Shown here: positions 18,224 through 28,223 of the stretch, piece by piece | Numbering within the stretch: position 1 is the first letter of the stretch | How the letters are laid out: the number at the start of each line of letters is the position of its first letter | NCBI RefSeq assembly: GCF_003096035.1 | Contig: NZ_CP029186.1 | Coordinates: forward strand, 3,020,001 to 3,084,000 | Direction: 5' to 3' | DNA: 64,000 nucleotides | Source of the DNA: Flavobacterium album | GTDB taxonomy: Bacteria; Bacteroidota; Bacteroidia; Flavobacteriales; Flavobacteriaceae | Notes under the pieces: model-generated | Told to the model about the DNA's origin: nothing | Seen by the model: only the letters and a program-made list of their open reading frames with translations | Databases searched by the model: none | Program-made: the position numbers and the translations under genes

Positions 18224-18243
18224 TGAAATATTTATCCTGAGAA

Positions 18244-19716
18244 TTATCTTGAATAATTAGGAGCCTCTTTAGTAATCGTTACATTATGCGGGTGGCTTTC
18301 GGAAATACCGCTTGACGTAATACGTACGAACCTTCCTGTTTCCTGCAATGTAGAGATGTCCTTTGCACCGCAATAGCCCATACCGGCACGAAGCCCGCCT
18401 ACAAACTGGAGCATGCTTTCGAACAGTTCGCCCTTATACGGCACGCGGCCCACGATACCTTCCGGTACCAGTTTTTTCACGTCGTCCTCCACATCCTGGA
18501 AATAACGGTCTTTCGATCCCTCTTTCATGGCTTCTACCGATCCCATGCCGCGGTAGGATTTGAATTTCCTTCCTTCGAATATAATAGTCTCTCCCGGCGA
18601 TTCCTTAGTCCCTGCCAGCAATGAGCCAAGCATTACGCAATCGGCGCCAGCCGCAATGGCTTTCGGGATATCGCCTGTGTAACGGATACCGCCATCGGCA
18701 ATCACCGGCACACCTGTTCCCCTTAATGCAGCGGCAACTTCAAGCACTGCAGAGAACTGAGGGAAGCCTACACCGGCCACTACACGTGTGGTACATATAG
18801 AACCGGGACCGATACCTACCTTAACAGCATCAGCGCCATTTTCAGCAAGATAAAGCGCAGCTTCGGGAGTAGCGATATTACCTACGACTACATCAAGGTT
18901 AGGAAATTTAGCCTTTACTTCTTTTAAGACATTTACAACACCTTTGGTGTGACCGTGAGCCGTATCAATGATAACAGCATCAACACCTGCATTTACAAGC
19001 GCTTCGGCCCTCTGCACCGCATCGGCAGTAACACCCAGGGCAGCGGCTACGCGAAGGCGGCCGAACTTATCCTTATTAGCTATTGGCTTTTGTGTCAGCT
19101 TTGTAATGTCCCTGAAAGTAATAAGGCCTACCAGCTTGTAATCGCCATTGACTACAGGTAGCTTTTCGATCTTGTTTTTCTGGAGGATGCCTTCCGCCAC
19201 ATCAAGGGTTGTTCCCTCGCCTGCCGTTACAAGATTTTCCGAGGTCATTACTTCAAGGATTGAGCGGCTGTTGTCTTTCTCAAAACGAAGGTCACGGTTG
19301 GTTACAATACCTTTCAGGGTGCCGTTCTCATCGACTACCGGGATACCCCCGATGCCATATTCCTTCATTACATTCTTGGCATCGCCTACTACGGCTGTAA
19401 GCGGCAGTGTCACCGGGTCGATAATCATGCCGGACTCTGCCCTTTTCACTTTGCGGACCTCCGTGGCCTGCTGCTCGATGGTCATGTTCTTGTGGAGTAC
19501 GCCAATGCCGCCTTCGCGGGCCATAGCAATTGCCATAGCGCTCTCGGTAACGGTATCCATAGCGGCAGACACCACAGGGACATTGAGCGTAATGTTTCGG
19601 GAAAATTTCGACTGTATGCTTACTTCGCGAGGTAAAACTTCAGAGTAGTTGGGAACAAGGAGAACATCGTCATAGGTAAGGCCTTCTCCGATGATCTTAG
19701 TTGTGTGTGCTTTCAT
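18244..19716 (-). CDS. guaB: Inosine-5'-monophosphate dehydrogenase
   Basis: This 490-residue, full-length IMPDH has an N-terminal barrel strand [27 protein letters not shown], two CBS domains at about 95-210 ([23 protein letters not shown] and [19 protein letters not shown]), the loop [20 protein letters not shown] with the catalytic Cys, the [19 protein letters not shown] phosphate site and the flap YRGMGS. It oxidises IMP to XMP with NAD, the committed step to GMP. A promoter element lies 28 bases upstream. It is monocistronic. Confidence 0.98.
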   Translation of the reverse strand: MKAHTTKIIGEGLTYDDVLLVPNYSEVLPREVSIQSKFSRNITLNVPVVSAAMDTVTESAMAIAMAREGGIGVLHKNMTIEQQATEVRKVKRAESGMIIDPVTLPLTAVVGDAKNVMKEYGIGGIPVVDENGTLKGIVTNRDLRFEKDNSRSILEVMTSENLVTAGEGTTLDVAEGILQKNKIEKLPVVNGDYKLVGLITFRDITKLTQKPIANKDKFGRLRVAAALGVTADAVQRAEALVNAGVDAVIIDTAHGHTKGVVNVLKEVKAKFPNLDVVVGNIATPEAALYLAENGADAVKVGIGPGSICTTRVVAGVGFPQFSAVLEVAAALRGTGVPVIADGGIRYTGDIPKAIAAGADCVMLGSLLAGTKESPGETIIFEGRKFKSYRGMGSVEAMKEGSKDRYFQDVEDDVKKLVPEGIVGRVPYKGELFESMLQFVGGLRAGMGYCGAKDISTLQETGRFVRITSSGISESHPHNVTITKEAPNYSR

Positions 19717-19743
19717 CGTTGCAATTTGTAGTTAAATTGCATG

Positions 19744-19751
19744 CAAATATA
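19744..19751 (-). promoter_or_regulatory. -7 promoter element TATATTTG for guaB
   Basis: On the minus strand TATATTTG precedes the guaB ATG by 27 bases, matching TAnnTTTG. It gives a leader of about 20 bases. Confidence 0.5.
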
Positions 19752-19844
19752 GTAAAAATTAAATTACAAAAGACAAATAACAAATTCACGATGTAAAGTA
19801 ATAAGTTTATTATAATTCTATAATTTAGCTTCAGAATTTTTTAC

Positions 19845-20792
19845 ATGAAAGACTATGGCCTGAAATTGCGGCATATATTAATAATCTTTATAAAGGTTAC
19901 TATTACGACAGTAATTTTTTATTTACTATCCTATTATCTTTTTGTAATAAAAATAGAAATTCACTTTATAGATTACTTCACTGATTACATTTTGCCTGTG
20001 GGGCTATCAACGCTTTCAACTACGATATGGATACGCCCAAAATTAAAGCTTTTGGTTTTTAACAGTAATTCAGATCCCTTACTATTTTATTATTTTATAT
20101 GCATCGGGCACATGACTTGGCTTATGGTAGCAGCTGCCTCATGGCTGGTTTTGGCTACAAATCCACTTATTAGTCTTAATAATGTACAAGAATCAGAAAA
20201 TATAAAAACCAGGTTTTATAAAATTGAAGATTATACTATTGATACCAGAAACACCTCGTTTTCTTATAGTATAGAAAAGATCAAAAAAGAGAGGTATTAT
20301 TATATGGATCTTTATTTTGTTGCCCCATTTCTTATTAGGGATAAAAACGGATATTCAGATAATTATAAATACTGGATAATAAAAGAATATTACAATAAGC
20401 AAAGCACTGATATTGATAAGGAACTACGCAATAAATACTTTGACGATTTTATAAAGACAGCGGAAAAAGATTTTAAGGAAAGAGGATATGCTTATCATGC
20501 AAACCATTTTGAAAGAATAATGTATTCTATTGAAAAAAAGCATGCGCTGAAGGCTATTCACAAAATAACTCCAGGCATAAGAGACAAAGATGTTATTGTA
20601 TTCATATCATCTCAAAAGGATTTGGGTTATGAGAAGCGAAGAGTTCAGAAAATAATATATATAGCTTCGTTGTCAGGTATCTTAACCTTAATGTTAACTT
20701 TAATTTTTCCGGGATTCAATCATCGTAAATTAAAGTCATTTGCAGGAAAGAATCCATTGTCGGAAATAGTAAATTTACTTTTCAAAAATTAA
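19845..20792 (+). CDS. Membrane protein of unknown function
   Basis: This 315-residue protein has about four hydrophobic segments: near residues 10-33, 42-58, 77-104 and 271-291. Between the third and fourth is a hydrophilic, tyrosine- and lysine-rich domain of about 160 residues (KKERYYYMDLYFVAPFLIRDK, KYWIIKEYYNKQ). I recognise no family. It is AT-rich compared with guaB and sulP. The next gene starts seven bases after its stop, so the two may form a small operon. Function unknown. Confidence 0.7.
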   Translation: MKDYGLKLRHILIIFIKVTITTVIFYLLSYYLFVIKIEIHFIDYFTDYILPVGLSTLSTTIWIRPKLKLLVFNSNSDPLLFYYFICIGHMTWLMVAAASWLVLATNPLISLNNVQESENIKTRFYKIEDYTIDTRNTSFSYSIEKIKKERYYYMDLYFVAPFLIRDKNGYSDNYKYWIIKEYYNKQSTDIDKELRNKYFDDFIKTAEKDFKERGYAYHANHFERIMYSIEKKHALKAIHKITPGIRDKDVIVFISSQKDLGYEKRRVQKIIYIASLSGILTLMLTLIFPGFNHRKLKSFAGKNPLSEIVNLLFKN

Positions 20793-20799
20793 TGATTTA

Positions 20800-21300
20800 A
20801 TGTTTTTAGCATCGGAAAAAACATTCCGCACAAAAACCGGCTATTGCCATATCTTACCCGATAAGATCATACTGACCAGGGATGGTACAATTGGCAATAT
20901 AGCTAAGGCATCTGTTGGGAATAAAATCGCCAGGATATTGATAATTTACGGAATTATTGCTGCTATTTTTTTCTATCAGGCTTATAACAGCTATACTGAC
21001 GGGGAGGTTGTTTTTTGTACATTATACTGTGCAGCAGGCCTGTATCTCATCTACGGGATCACTACCAGCATCAACAATTCTGCTGCGCCGGTTATAGAGC
21101 GAAGTACAATTAAGTCGGTCACGTATAAAAAAGCCATTCCCGGCCTTACCCGGTCACGGTTTGAGGTACTGTTTGAAGATAATGGTAAAATAAAAAAGAG
21201 GCTGATTCTGCTTCCCGGGTCCTTGTCGGGAGGACCGGCTGAAACGGAAAATGCGTTGGAGATCATGGCAGAAGAAAATTTAATTACAAGTTCCGAATAA
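20800..21300 (+). CDS. Small membrane protein of unknown function, possibly PH-like
   Basis: This 166-residue protein has two hydrophobic segments near 43-62 and 70-88, flanked by beta-rich soluble parts: FRTKTGYCHILPDKIILTRDG before and VIERSTIKSVTYKKAIPGLTRSRFEVLFED after. This layout, strands then two spans then strands, resembles membrane-anchored PH-like proteins, but similarity is only by pattern. It follows the preceding membrane protein by seven bases. Related flavobacterial genes sometimes carry a purine-enzyme label, for which nothing here gives support. Confidence 0.7.
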   Translation: MFLASEKTFRTKTGYCHILPDKIILTRDGTIGNIAKASVGNKIARILIIYGIIAAIFFYQAYNSYTDGEVVFCTLYCAAGLYLIYGITTSINNSAAPVIERSTIKSVTYKKAIPGLTRSRFEVLFEDNGKIKKRLILLPGSLSGGPAETENALEIMAEENLITSSE

Positions 21301-21368
21301 TACTATCTGTTCGAACGGCCATTTGTACCTGCCAGGCCTGGGAGTTTTTTATAGCCCCATATTTGTCG

Positions 21369-21376
21369 TACTTTTG
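21369..21376 (+). promoter_or_regulatory. -7 promoter element TACTTTTG for the SulP gene
   Basis: TACTTTTG fits TAnnTTTG and ends seven bases before ATG 21383. Any upstream start (for example 21323) would lie before the transcription start, so it fixes the start of the SulP gene and implies a nearly leaderless mRNA. Confidence 0.5.
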
Positions 21377-21382
21377 CGGCAC

Positions 21383-22930
21383 ATGAAACAAATTTTAAAC
21401 CTATTCGATTTTTCCCAAAAAGTAAATTACAAAAACGAGGTGTTGGCAGGGCTTACAGTGGCCATGACCATGATACCTGAATCGCTTTCCTTTGCCATTC
21501 TTGCAGGCTTTCCGCCATTGGTGGGACTTTATGCCGCATTTATTGCTGGCCTCGTAACAGCAGTTTTTGGCGGCCGGCCCGGAATGATCTCCGGCGGGGC
21601 AGGCGCGACCGTAGTTGTGCTGATAGCCCTTATGAAGTCGCACGGCATAGAATATGTATTTGCTGCTGTTGCCCTTGCAGGGGTTATCCAGATACTTATC
21701 GGCCTGTTTAAGTGGGGTAAATTTATAAGGCTGGTACCGCAACCGGTTATGTTCGGTTTTGTAAACGGGCTCGCGGTGATTATTTTCATGTCGCAGCTGG
21801 AGCAGTTTAAAACCGCTATCAACGGGCAAAGCTCATGGCTGTCAGGAAATGCTCTTTTGATAATGACGGGACTAGTAGCCCTTACGATAGGCATAGTACT
21901 CCTTTTTCCAAAAATAACCAAGGCAGTTCCTGCATCGCTGGTAGCAATAATTATTGTTTTCCTGGTCGTGCTGCTTTTCGATATCGATACAAAAACAGTG
22001 AGCGATATAGCTTCTGTAGAAGGGGGCTTCCCGCCATTCCACATACCTCAAATCCCTTTTAGCTATGAAGCTTTTAAGATTATTGCTCCGTATTCACTTA
22101 TAGTGGCTGCTGTGGGGCTCACAGAAGGCCTGCTTACGCTAAACCTTACCGATGAGATTACCGGCACCCGCGGCAACAGTAACCGCGAATGTATTGCACA
22201 GGGCGGGTCGAACATAGCAAACGGATTCTTTTACGGGATGGGCGGCTGTCCTATGATCGCACAAACACTTGTAAATCTTTCCGCAGGGTCGAGGGCGCGC
22301 CTGTCGGGGATCATTGCTTCCATTACCATATTGCTTATCATACTTTTTGGTGCCCCGGTAATAGGACGGCTCCCTATGGCTGCCCTGACCGGTGTGATGA
22401 TCATGGTTGCCATAGGCACATTTGAGTGGTCCAGTTTCAGGATAATCAACAAGATGCCAAAGCACGATATTTTTGTTGGTATACTCGTTGCGGTAATTAC
22501 AATTGTGCTTCACAATCTCGCACTGGCAGTCCTCATAGGAGTCATCATCTCGGCGTTGGTTTTTGCCTGGGAGAGTGCTAAGCGCATCCGCGCAAGGACA
22601 TATATTGACCAACAGGGCAGTAAGCATTATGAAATTTATGGGCCGCTGTTCTTCGGCTCGGCAATGACCTTTGCAGAGAAGTTCGATGTGGAAAATGATC
22701 CGGGGTATGTGATCATAGACTTTAAGGAAAGCCGGGTAGCAGATATGTCGGCCATTGAAGCGCTAAATACCATCACGAAAAAGTATGCCCAGTCCGGAAA
22801 GACTGTAGAGCTGCGCCACCTGAGCCCGGATTGCCGCGAACTGCTTAAAAATGCTGCGGCTGTAATCAATGTAAATATTGAAGAAGATCCCGGTTATACG
22901 GTTGCTACAGATAAAGCTGCGATCCGATAG
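21383..22930 (+). CDS. SulP family inorganic anion transporter with C-terminal STAS domain
   Basis: The start at 21383 gives 515 residues. The membrane part has 10-14 spans and begins KNEVLAGLTVAMTMIPESLSFAILAGFPPLVGLYAAF, the SulP signature, followed by FGGRPGMISGGAGATVVVL. The repeat-2 region has the QGGSNIANGFFYGMGGCPMIAQT segment. After about residue 420 comes a STAS domain (YEIYGPLFFGSAMTFAEKF, YVIIDFKESRVADMSAIEAL). SulP proteins carry sulfate, bicarbonate or other anions across the inner membrane, and the substrate cannot be fixed here. It appears to be transcribed alone. Confidence 0.92.
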   Translation: MKQILNLFDFSQKVNYKNEVLAGLTVAMTMIPESLSFAILAGFPPLVGLYAAFIAGLVTAVFGGRPGMISGGAGATVVVLIALMKSHGIEYVFAAVALAGVIQILIGLFKWGKFIRLVPQPVMFGFVNGLAVIIFMSQLEQFKTAINGQSSWLSGNALLIMTGLVALTIGIVLLFPKITKAVPASLVAIIIVFLVVLLFDIDTKTVSDIASVEGGFPPFHIPQIPFSYEAFKIIAPYSLIVAAVGLTEGLLTLNLTDEITGTRGNSNRECIAQGGSNIANGFFYGMGGCPMIAQTLVNLSAGSRARLSGIIASITILLIILFGAPVIGRLPMAALTGVMIMVAIGTFEWSSFRIINKMPKHDIFVGILVAVITIVLHNLALAVLIGVIISALVFAWESAKRIRARTYIDQQGSKHYEIYGPLFFGSAMTFAEKFDVENDPGYVIIDFKESRVADMSAIEALNTITKKYAQSGKTVELRHLSPDCRELLKNAAAVINVNIEEDPGYTVATDKAAIR

Positions 22931-22966
22931 GCATGTGTCCAATCATCAAAAATATCCCAAACACTT

Positions 22967-23830
22967 TTAATGATACTCCCCAAACAGCTTTGTAGCCTCA
23001 TTATAGGCGCTTTCAAAGCTCATGGCACGCAGGTTATGGTCGGCTTTTTGGGCGGTAAAGTACGATAGCATTTTTTCGGTAGGCATATTGCCGGTCAGCT
23101 CATCCTTGGCCATGGGGCAGCCGCCAAAGCCCTGTATAGCTCCATCAAAACGCAGGCAGCCTGCTTTGTACGCCGCATCCACTTTTTCGTGCCACTTATC
23201 GGGCGTAGTGTGCAGGTGCGCACCGAATTCGATATTAGGATACTTCGGAATAAGATTAGCGAACAGGTAGTCGATAACTTCAGGGGTCGAGCTGCCTATG
23301 GTATCTGAAAGGGATAAAATCTTTACGCCCATCCCGGCCAGCTTTTCGGTCCACTCCCCCACTACATCCACATTCCATGGGTCGCCATACGGATTGCCGA
23401 AACCCATAGAGAGATAAGCCACAACTTCCTTATCAGACTTATCTGCAATATTGAGGATTTCCTGCAATGTAATGATCGATTCAGCTATGGTCTTGTGGGT
23501 ATTTCGCATCTGGAAGTTTTCCGAGATAGAGAACGGATACCCAAGATATTGTATTTCCTTGTGCTGTGCTGCTGCTTCTGCGCCTTGTGTGTTTGCAATG
23601 ATGGCAAGCAGCTTGCTTTCGGTAGCAGACAGGTCGAGCATAGCTAAAACTTCTGCCGTATCCTGCATTTGCGGGATGGCTTTTGGCGACACGAAACTCC
23701 CAAAATCTATGGTATCAAAACCAACCCGCAGGATGGACTGTATATAGGCTGCTTTCTTCTCGGTGGGTATAAATGCCTTAATGCCCTGCATGGCATCCCT
23801 CGGACATTCGATAAGTTTGACTTTATTCAT
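22967..23830 (-). CDS. Hydroxymethylglutaryl-CoA lyase family protein
   Basis: This 287-residue DRE-TIM barrel enzyme has LIECPRDAMQGI (the ECPRDAxQ form of the usual EVGPRDGLQ), FDTIDFGSFVSPKAIPQM, the metal-binding AHLHTTPDKWHEKVDAAYKAGCLRFDGAIQGFGGCPMAKDELTGN, and a GGCPMA glycine-cysteine loop. The family cleaves HMG-CoA to acetoacetate and acetyl-CoA in leucine breakdown. A leucine dehydrogenase gene 7 kb away makes that pathway plausible. The altered first motif leaves open a related aldol or lyase reaction. It is separated from pyrD by a repeat. Confidence 0.87.
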   Translation of the reverse strand: MNKVKLIECPRDAMQGIKAFIPTEKKAAYIQSILRVGFDTIDFGSFVSPKAIPQMQDTAEVLAMLDLSATESKLLAIIANTQGAEAAAQHKEIQYLGYPFSISENFQMRNTHKTIAESIITLQEILNIADKSDKEVVAYLSMGFGNPYGDPWNVDVVGEWTEKLAGMGVKILSLSDTIGSSTPEVIDYLFANLIPKYPNIEFGAHLHTTPDKWHEKVDAAYKAGCLRFDGAIQGFGGCPMAKDELTGNMPTEKMLSYFTAQKADHNLRAMSFESAYNEATKLFGEYH

Positions 23831-23880
23831 AGAAGCCCAAAGATAAAAAAGAATTGGTGTTTACGAAAACGTTTTTTTTA

Positions 23881-23946
23881 AGTTGCTTAGGTTATGAGGC
23901 ACTTAGGTTCTAAGCACCTCAGGAACTAAATAGCTAAGAACCTAAT
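23881..23946. repeat. CTTAGG-type intergenic repeat overlapping the pyrD stop
   Basis: This contains the same TGCTTAGG, GGCACTTAGGTTCTAAG and inverse CTAAGAACC units as the ppk1-ppx gap at 7865-7925. It runs into the last codons of pyrD, so the repeat provides the pyrD stop codon region. Units can pair with each other and may act as a terminator. Confidence 0.6.
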
Positions 23947-24962
23947 AACCGCTTACAAATATCCTTAATAAGTCCCGGACCTTCATAAATAAAGCCTGTA
24001 TAAAGCTGCACCAGGCTTGCTCCGGCTTCCAGCTTTTCCATGGCATCTTCTGCTGTATGGATACCGCCTACCCCAATGATGGGGAATGCCTTATTGCTTT
24101 TCTCTGAAAGGAAACGGATAACCTCTGTAGAGCGTTTTGCTAACGGTTTTCCACTCAGTCCGCCCATTTCCGACTTATTCCCAGACTGCAGCCCTTCGCG
24201 GGAAATGGTAGTATTAGTCGCGATTACACCGGCAATTTTGGTAATGTTTACAATATCAATAATATCCAGCAGCTGATCATCGGTAAGGTCGGGAGCAATT
24301 TTTAGCAGTATCGGCTTTGCTTTTGGTTTGGTGTTATTTTTATCCTGCAGTGTTTGAAGCAGTTTTGTCAGCGGTTCCTTATCCTGTAGCTCCCGCAGGT
24401 TCGGCGTATTGGGTGAGCTCACATTCACCACAAAATAATCTACGTAGTCGTACAAGGCATCAAAGCATATCTCGTAATCGCTTACGGCATCTTCATTGGG
24501 CGTCACTTTATTTTTCCCGATGTTGCCTCCAATCAGCACGTGGCCTTTGCCTTTTGGGTTTTTCTTCAGCCTTTCCACAGCGGCGGCTACTCCTCCATTA
24601 TTGAAGCCCATACGGTTAATGATAGCGCTGTCTTCGCGAAGGCGGAACAAACGTTTCTTCGGGTTGCCTTCCTGCGGTTTTGGCGTAAGCGTCCCGATTT
24701 CTATAAAACCGAACCCAAGCCCGGAAAGCTCTTTATAAAGTTTGGCATCCTTATCCAGCCCGGCAGCAAGGCCAACAGGATTTTTAAATTTCAGCCCGAA
24801 AACTTCGCGCTCCAGTTTTGGGTCGGAAACTTCATAAACGGAATTTAAAACTGACGGGATGCCCGGAATGCTGTTGAGAAAACGTATCGACGAGAAAGTA
24901 AAATGGTGCACTTTTTCGGGGTCGAAGCGAAAAAGCAATGGCCTGATAACTGATTTGTACAT
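23934..24962 (-). CDS. pyrD: Dihydroorotate dehydrogenase (quinone), class 2
   Basis: This 342-residue protein has the class 2 N-terminal helix ([20 protein letters not shown]) that docks to the membrane, then [23 protein letters not shown], the FMN-site segment [33 protein letters not shown], the catalytic Ser region [27 protein letters not shown], and GGLSGKPL with [27 protein letters not shown]. It oxidises dihydroorotate using quinone. It completes a set with pyrB and pyrR elsewhere in the window. The last codons lie in a repeat. Confidence 0.97.
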   Translation of the reverse strand: MYKSVIRPLLFRFDPEKVHHFTFSSIRFLNSIPGIPSVLNSVYEVSDPKLEREVFGLKFKNPVGLAAGLDKDAKLYKELSGLGFGFIEIGTLTPKPQEGNPKKRLFRLREDSAIINRMGFNNGGVAAAVERLKKNPKGKGHVLIGGNIGKNKVTPNEDAVSDYEICFDALYDYVDYFVVNVSSPNTPNLRELQDKEPLTKLLQTLQDKNNTKPKAKPILLKIAPDLTDDQLLDIIDIVNITKIAGVIATNTTISREGLQSGNKSEMGGLSGKPLAKRSTEVIRFLSEKSNKAFPIIGVGGIHTAEDAMEKLEAGASLVQLYTGFIYEGPGLIKDICKRLLGS

Positions 24963-25046
24963 GGTTGTTGTGTTGTTAGTGCAAAAATAAGATTATAAGC
25001 GGTATAAATAAATGTTTCCGTAAATTTATCCCACGAAACGTTCCTT

Positions 25047-25664
25047 ATGCTTAAAACCATTTTTTTACAACTCGCAGGAAGCTATACTTCAAATACACCA
25101 CTTGCCGAAATGCTCTGGGCAGAGATACAGAAAAAGTATTCTGGCAAAGGGCGATATTACCACAACCTCTCGCATCTGGAAAACCTTTACACACAGCTCG
25201 AAACCTGTAAAAGTGGCATACAGGACTGGGATACCCTGCTGTTCTCAATGTTTTACCATGATATAATTTATAAAGCAACAGCAAAAGATAATGAGGAGAA
25301 AAGCGCTGAAGCCGCAGTTAAAGCCTTAAAGGCGATCGGTTACTCTGCTGATAAAACAGATTTATGCCACTCGCAGATCATGGCTACTAAATCGCATACG
25401 GTTAGTGATGACAATGACACCAACCTTTTTACCGATGCCGACCTTTCAATAGTAGGGAGCAATTGGGAGGATTATGCGGCCTATTACAAGAATGTGCGTA
25501 AAGAGTATTCCATATATCCTGACTTTATGTATAACCCCGGGCGGAAGAAAGTCTTACAGCATTTCCTGGACATGGAACATATTTTTAAGACAGAATTTTT
25601 CAGGGATAATTATGAGGCAAAAGCCCGCGAAAACCTAAAGAGGGAAATAGAATTACTAGGATAA
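25047..25664 (+). CDS. HD-superfamily metal-dependent phosphohydrolase
   Basis: This 205-residue protein has the pattern of the predicted HD hydrolases once grouped as COG4339: RYYHNLSHLENLYT near residues 38-51, FYHDIIYKATAKDNEEKSAE with the HD pair near 70, the LCHSQIMATKSH helix and LFTDADLSIVG near 130. These His and Asp residues are typical metal ligands. The substrate of the family is not known and no cyclic-nucleotide or dNTP specificity can be read. It is followed after 29 bases by a membrane protein gene on the same strand. Confidence 0.83.
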   Translation: MLKTIFLQLAGSYTSNTPLAEMLWAEIQKKYSGKGRYYHNLSHLENLYTQLETCKSGIQDWDTLLFSMFYHDIIYKATAKDNEEKSAEAAVKALKAIGYSADKTDLCHSQIMATKSHTVSDDNDTNLFTDADLSIVGSNWEDYAAYYKNVRKEYSIYPDFMYNPGRKKVLQHFLDMEHIFKTEFFRDNYEAKARENLKREIELLG

Positions 25665-25693
25665 AACTTAAATTTGACGGATAAAACAGTACA

Positions 25694-26212
25694 ATGGTTA
25701 CAAAAGAAGACCTTGAAAAAAGATATTTGCAGCTTTCCAATTCTGAACTGATAGATATCATCGACCGGAAATTTGAATATACAGAGCTTGCGGTAACTAT
25801 TGCAATCCAGGAGCTTGCAAAAAGAAATGTGGACGAGCAGGATGTGGTAAAATACAAGGAAAAAGTATTTTTAGAATTTCGTGATGAGTTTCAAAAGAAT
25901 TTTGTTGACGACCTGAGCATTTCTCAAAAACTATTCTTCTTTTATTTTTTCTGGATACCCTTCATTACTATTCCTCTCAAAAATAATTTTGCGCGCGATG
26001 GCTTCATGTTAAAGCGCAGCCAGGCCGGTTTTTTCTCAACAATGGGCTTTGCAGCCTGCTTTATTTCAATATTTTTAGTTAGTGTCAGTTCAGCCCTGAC
26101 GTATGCCGTTTTTATCCTGCTTGGTTTCCTGACACTTCAGTACGACCTTTTGATCCGCAGAAAAAACCGCCTGCAAGCATCCCGGGAACAGATTAAACAA
26201 TCAGAAGAGTAG
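25694..26212 (+). CDS. Membrane protein of unknown function
   Basis: This encodes 172 residues. The N-terminal 80 residues are soluble and helical (LSNSELIDIIDRKFEYTELAVTIAIQEL, an arrangement often seen in small scaffold domains). Two or three hydrophobic segments follow near 80-97, 116-134 and 137-150, then a basic tail. No family is recognised. It follows the HD hydrolase gene by 29 bases and is probably co-transcribed. Confidence 0.7.
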   Translation: MVTKEDLEKRYLQLSNSELIDIIDRKFEYTELAVTIAIQELAKRNVDEQDVVKYKEKVFLEFRDEFQKNFVDDLSISQKLFFFYFFWIPFITIPLKNNFARDGFMLKRSQAGFFSTMGFAACFISIFLVSVSSALTYAVFILLGFLTLQYDLLIRRKNRLQASREQIKQSEE

Positions 26213-26292
26213 ATTAATTGGGTCATTATGGGAATCTGAAAAATAATATACTGTTTAACTGTTCAAATTAGGCAATTAAATGCTGTAAATCG

Positions 26293-26300
26293 TAAATTTG
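26293..26300 (+). promoter_or_regulatory. -7 promoter element TAAATTTG for pepT
   Basis: TAAATTTG fits TAnnTTTG and lies 22 bases before the pepT ATG at 26323. Confidence 0.5.
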
Positions 26301-26322
26301 TGCTTCAACAAACAAAACGAAC

Positions 26323-27579
26323 ATGCAGCATATTATAGACCGGTTCATTAGCTATGTAACCGTTGATACCGAATCTGACCCGAATTCTGATACCACGCCG
26401 AGCACTGCAAAGCAATGGGACTTAGCCAACAAACTTGTAGAAGAGCTGAAAGCCATAGGGCTTGAAGATGTAACCATTGATGAAAATGCCTATATCATGG
26501 CGACACTCCCATCGAACGTGGCACACGACGTTCCGGTAATAGGGTTCGTTTCCCATTTTGATACCACACCCGATTTTACCGGGGCCAATATCAAACCACA
26601 GATCGTTGAGAATTATGATGGTGGAGATATCATCCTGAACAAGGAACAGAATATTGTGCTTTCGCCGAACTATTTTAAAGACCTGTTGCAATACAAAGGG
26701 CAAACGATAATCACCACCGATGGTACTACCCTTTTGGGCGCTGATGACAAAGCCGGTATTACCGAGATCGTTACGGCAATGGAATACCTGATACAGCATC
26801 CTGAGATCAAACACGGAAAAATACGCATCGGCTTTACACCGGATGAAGAGATAGGACGCGGTGCGCATAAATTTGATGTGGAAAAATTCGGGGCCGACTG
26901 GGCTTATACTATGGACGGCAGCCAGATTGGCGAACTGGAGTACGAAAACTTCAATGCGGCGGGTGCCAAAATAACCTTTAAAGGTAAAAGCGTGCATCCG
27001 GGTTATGCGAAAGGCAAAATGATCAACTCGATGCTTATCGCCAATAAGTTCATTTCGAAACTGCCGAAAGAAGAAGTGCCGGAACATACTTCCGGATATG
27101 AAGGATTTTTCCATGTTACAGGAATTAACGGAAGCATTGAGGAAACTACGGTGCAGCTTATCATACGCGACCATGACAGGAAAAAATTCGAGAAGCGTAA
27201 AAAGCTGGTGAAAAAAATTACCGACAGCATCAACAAAAAATTCGAAAAGCAATTTGGCGGCGACATTGCCACTGCCGAGATAAAAGACCAGTACTACAAC
27301 ATGAAGGAAAAGGTAGAGCCTGTTTTCCATATTGTAGACATTGCCGAGCAGGCGATGAAAGACCTTGGCATAACGCCAATAATCAAGCCGATACGCGGCG
27401 GTACTGACGGCTGCCAGCTTTCCTATATGGGGCTTCCATGCCCGAATATCTTTGCCGGTGGGCATAATTTCCATGGCAAATATGAGTATGTGCCTGTAGA
27501 AAGCATTCAAAAAGCCGTGGAAGTGATCGTAAGGATCGCCGAGCTTACCGCGATAGAAAAAAGCCATGGAGCAGCCTAA
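26323..27579 (+). CDS. pepT: Peptidase T (tripeptide aminopeptidase)
   Basis: This 418-residue M20 metallopeptidase begins [17 protein letters not shown]. The first zinc ligand sits in [13 protein letters not shown], the bridging Asp in [15 protein letters not shown], and the catalytic Glu pair in [16 protein letters not shown]. The dimerisation domain includes [16 protein letters not shown], and [31 protein letters not shown] carries the last ligands. All match PepT, which trims the N-terminal residue from tripeptides in the cytoplasm. Its stop overlaps the start of the next gene by 14 bases, implying coupling. A 415-codon antisense frame is a shadow. Confidence 0.97.
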   Translation: MQHIIDRFISYVTVDTESDPNSDTTPSTAKQWDLANKLVEELKAIGLEDVTIDENAYIMATLPSNVAHDVPVIGFVSHFDTTPDFTGANIKPQIVENYDGGDIILNKEQNIVLSPNYFKDLLQYKGQTIITTDGTTLLGADDKAGITEIVTAMEYLIQHPEIKHGKIRIGFTPDEEIGRGAHKFDVEKFGADWAYTMDGSQIGELEYENFNAAGAKITFKGKSVHPGYAKGKMINSMLIANKFISKLPKEEVPEHTSGYEGFFHVTGINGSIEETTVQLIIRDHDRKKFEKRKKLVKKITDSINKKFEKQFGGDIATAEIKDQYYNMKEKVEPVFHIVDIAEQAMKDLGITPIIKPIRGGTDGCQLSYMGLPCPNIFAGGHNFHGKYEYVPVESIQKAVEVIVRIAELTAIEKSHGAA

Positions 27580-28144
27580 GAAAACCTGGAATAAGGAACA
27601 CCTGTGGCCTGAAGGGCTGGATGCGCTAAAGTCCATCATCAATACCACAGGACTTGAGGAAACCACCAAGTGGGGCGGGCCAACCTATACTTATAACGGA
27701 AAAAATGTGCTGGCTATAGGAGGGTTTACCAACTATTTCGCTATTTGGTTCCACAAAGGGGTTTTCCTGAAAGATCCTGCAGGTGTACTGATCAATGCAC
27801 AGGAAGGCACCACTAAATCGCTGCGGCAGTGGCGGTTTACCAATATAAGCCAGATTGACGAAAAACTGCTGCTGCAATACATTAACGAGGCTGTTGAAAT
27901 AGAAAAGGCGGGGCTGGCCGTAAAGCCCGAACCGAAACAATTCGCAATGCCGGAGATACTGCAAAAGGAACTTGATGCCTCACCTGAAATGGCTGCAGCA
28001 TTCGCCCGATTTTCACCTTATAAGCAAAAGGAATTTTTAGAATTTATTGGTTCTGCAAAGCGTGAAGAAACACAGAAAGCACGGCTTGAAAAGTCGAAAC
28101 CGATGATACTGGAAGGCAGGGGCCTGAACGATAGATACAGATAG
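27566..28144 (+). CDS. YdeI/OmpD-associated family protein (DUF1801-like N-terminus)
   Basis: This 192-residue protein has an N-terminal DUF1801-type domain ([55 protein letters not shown]) and a C-terminal OmdA/YdeI-type helix set ([38 protein letters not shown]). The family is widespread but its biochemical function is not established. It starts inside the end of pepT, so the two are translationally coupled. It ends 50 bases before a terminator hairpin that mainly serves the opposite strand. Confidence 0.87.
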   Translation: MEQPKKTWNKEHLWPEGLDALKSIINTTGLEETTKWGGPTYTYNGKNVLAIGGFTNYFAIWFHKGVFLKDPAGVLINAQEGTTKSLRQWRFTNISQIDEKLLLQYINEAVEIEKAGLAVKPEPKQFAMPEILQKELDASPEMAAAFARFSPYKQKEFLEFIGSAKREETQKARLEKSKPMILEGRGLNDRYR

Positions 28145-28189
28145 TTTTCAGCCGCAGTAACATGCTTCAGCCGGATAAAGTATTTGTAT

Positions 28190-28223
28190 AAAAAATCCCC
28201 ATCATGATTTCGTGATGGGGATT
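28190..28223 (-). terminator. Intrinsic terminator of the candidate small RNA
   Basis: AATCCCCATCA and TGATGGGGATT form an 11-bp stem. The T run lies on the minus-strand side (A run at 28190-28195), so it terminates minus-strand transcription. On the plus strand it may weakly end the pepT transcript. Confidence 0.8.

Noticed and set aside
26422..27669. 415-codon antisense frame to pepT
   Set aside because: A shadow frame: the plus strand encodes an intact peptidase T with all motifs; the antisense translation has no family features.
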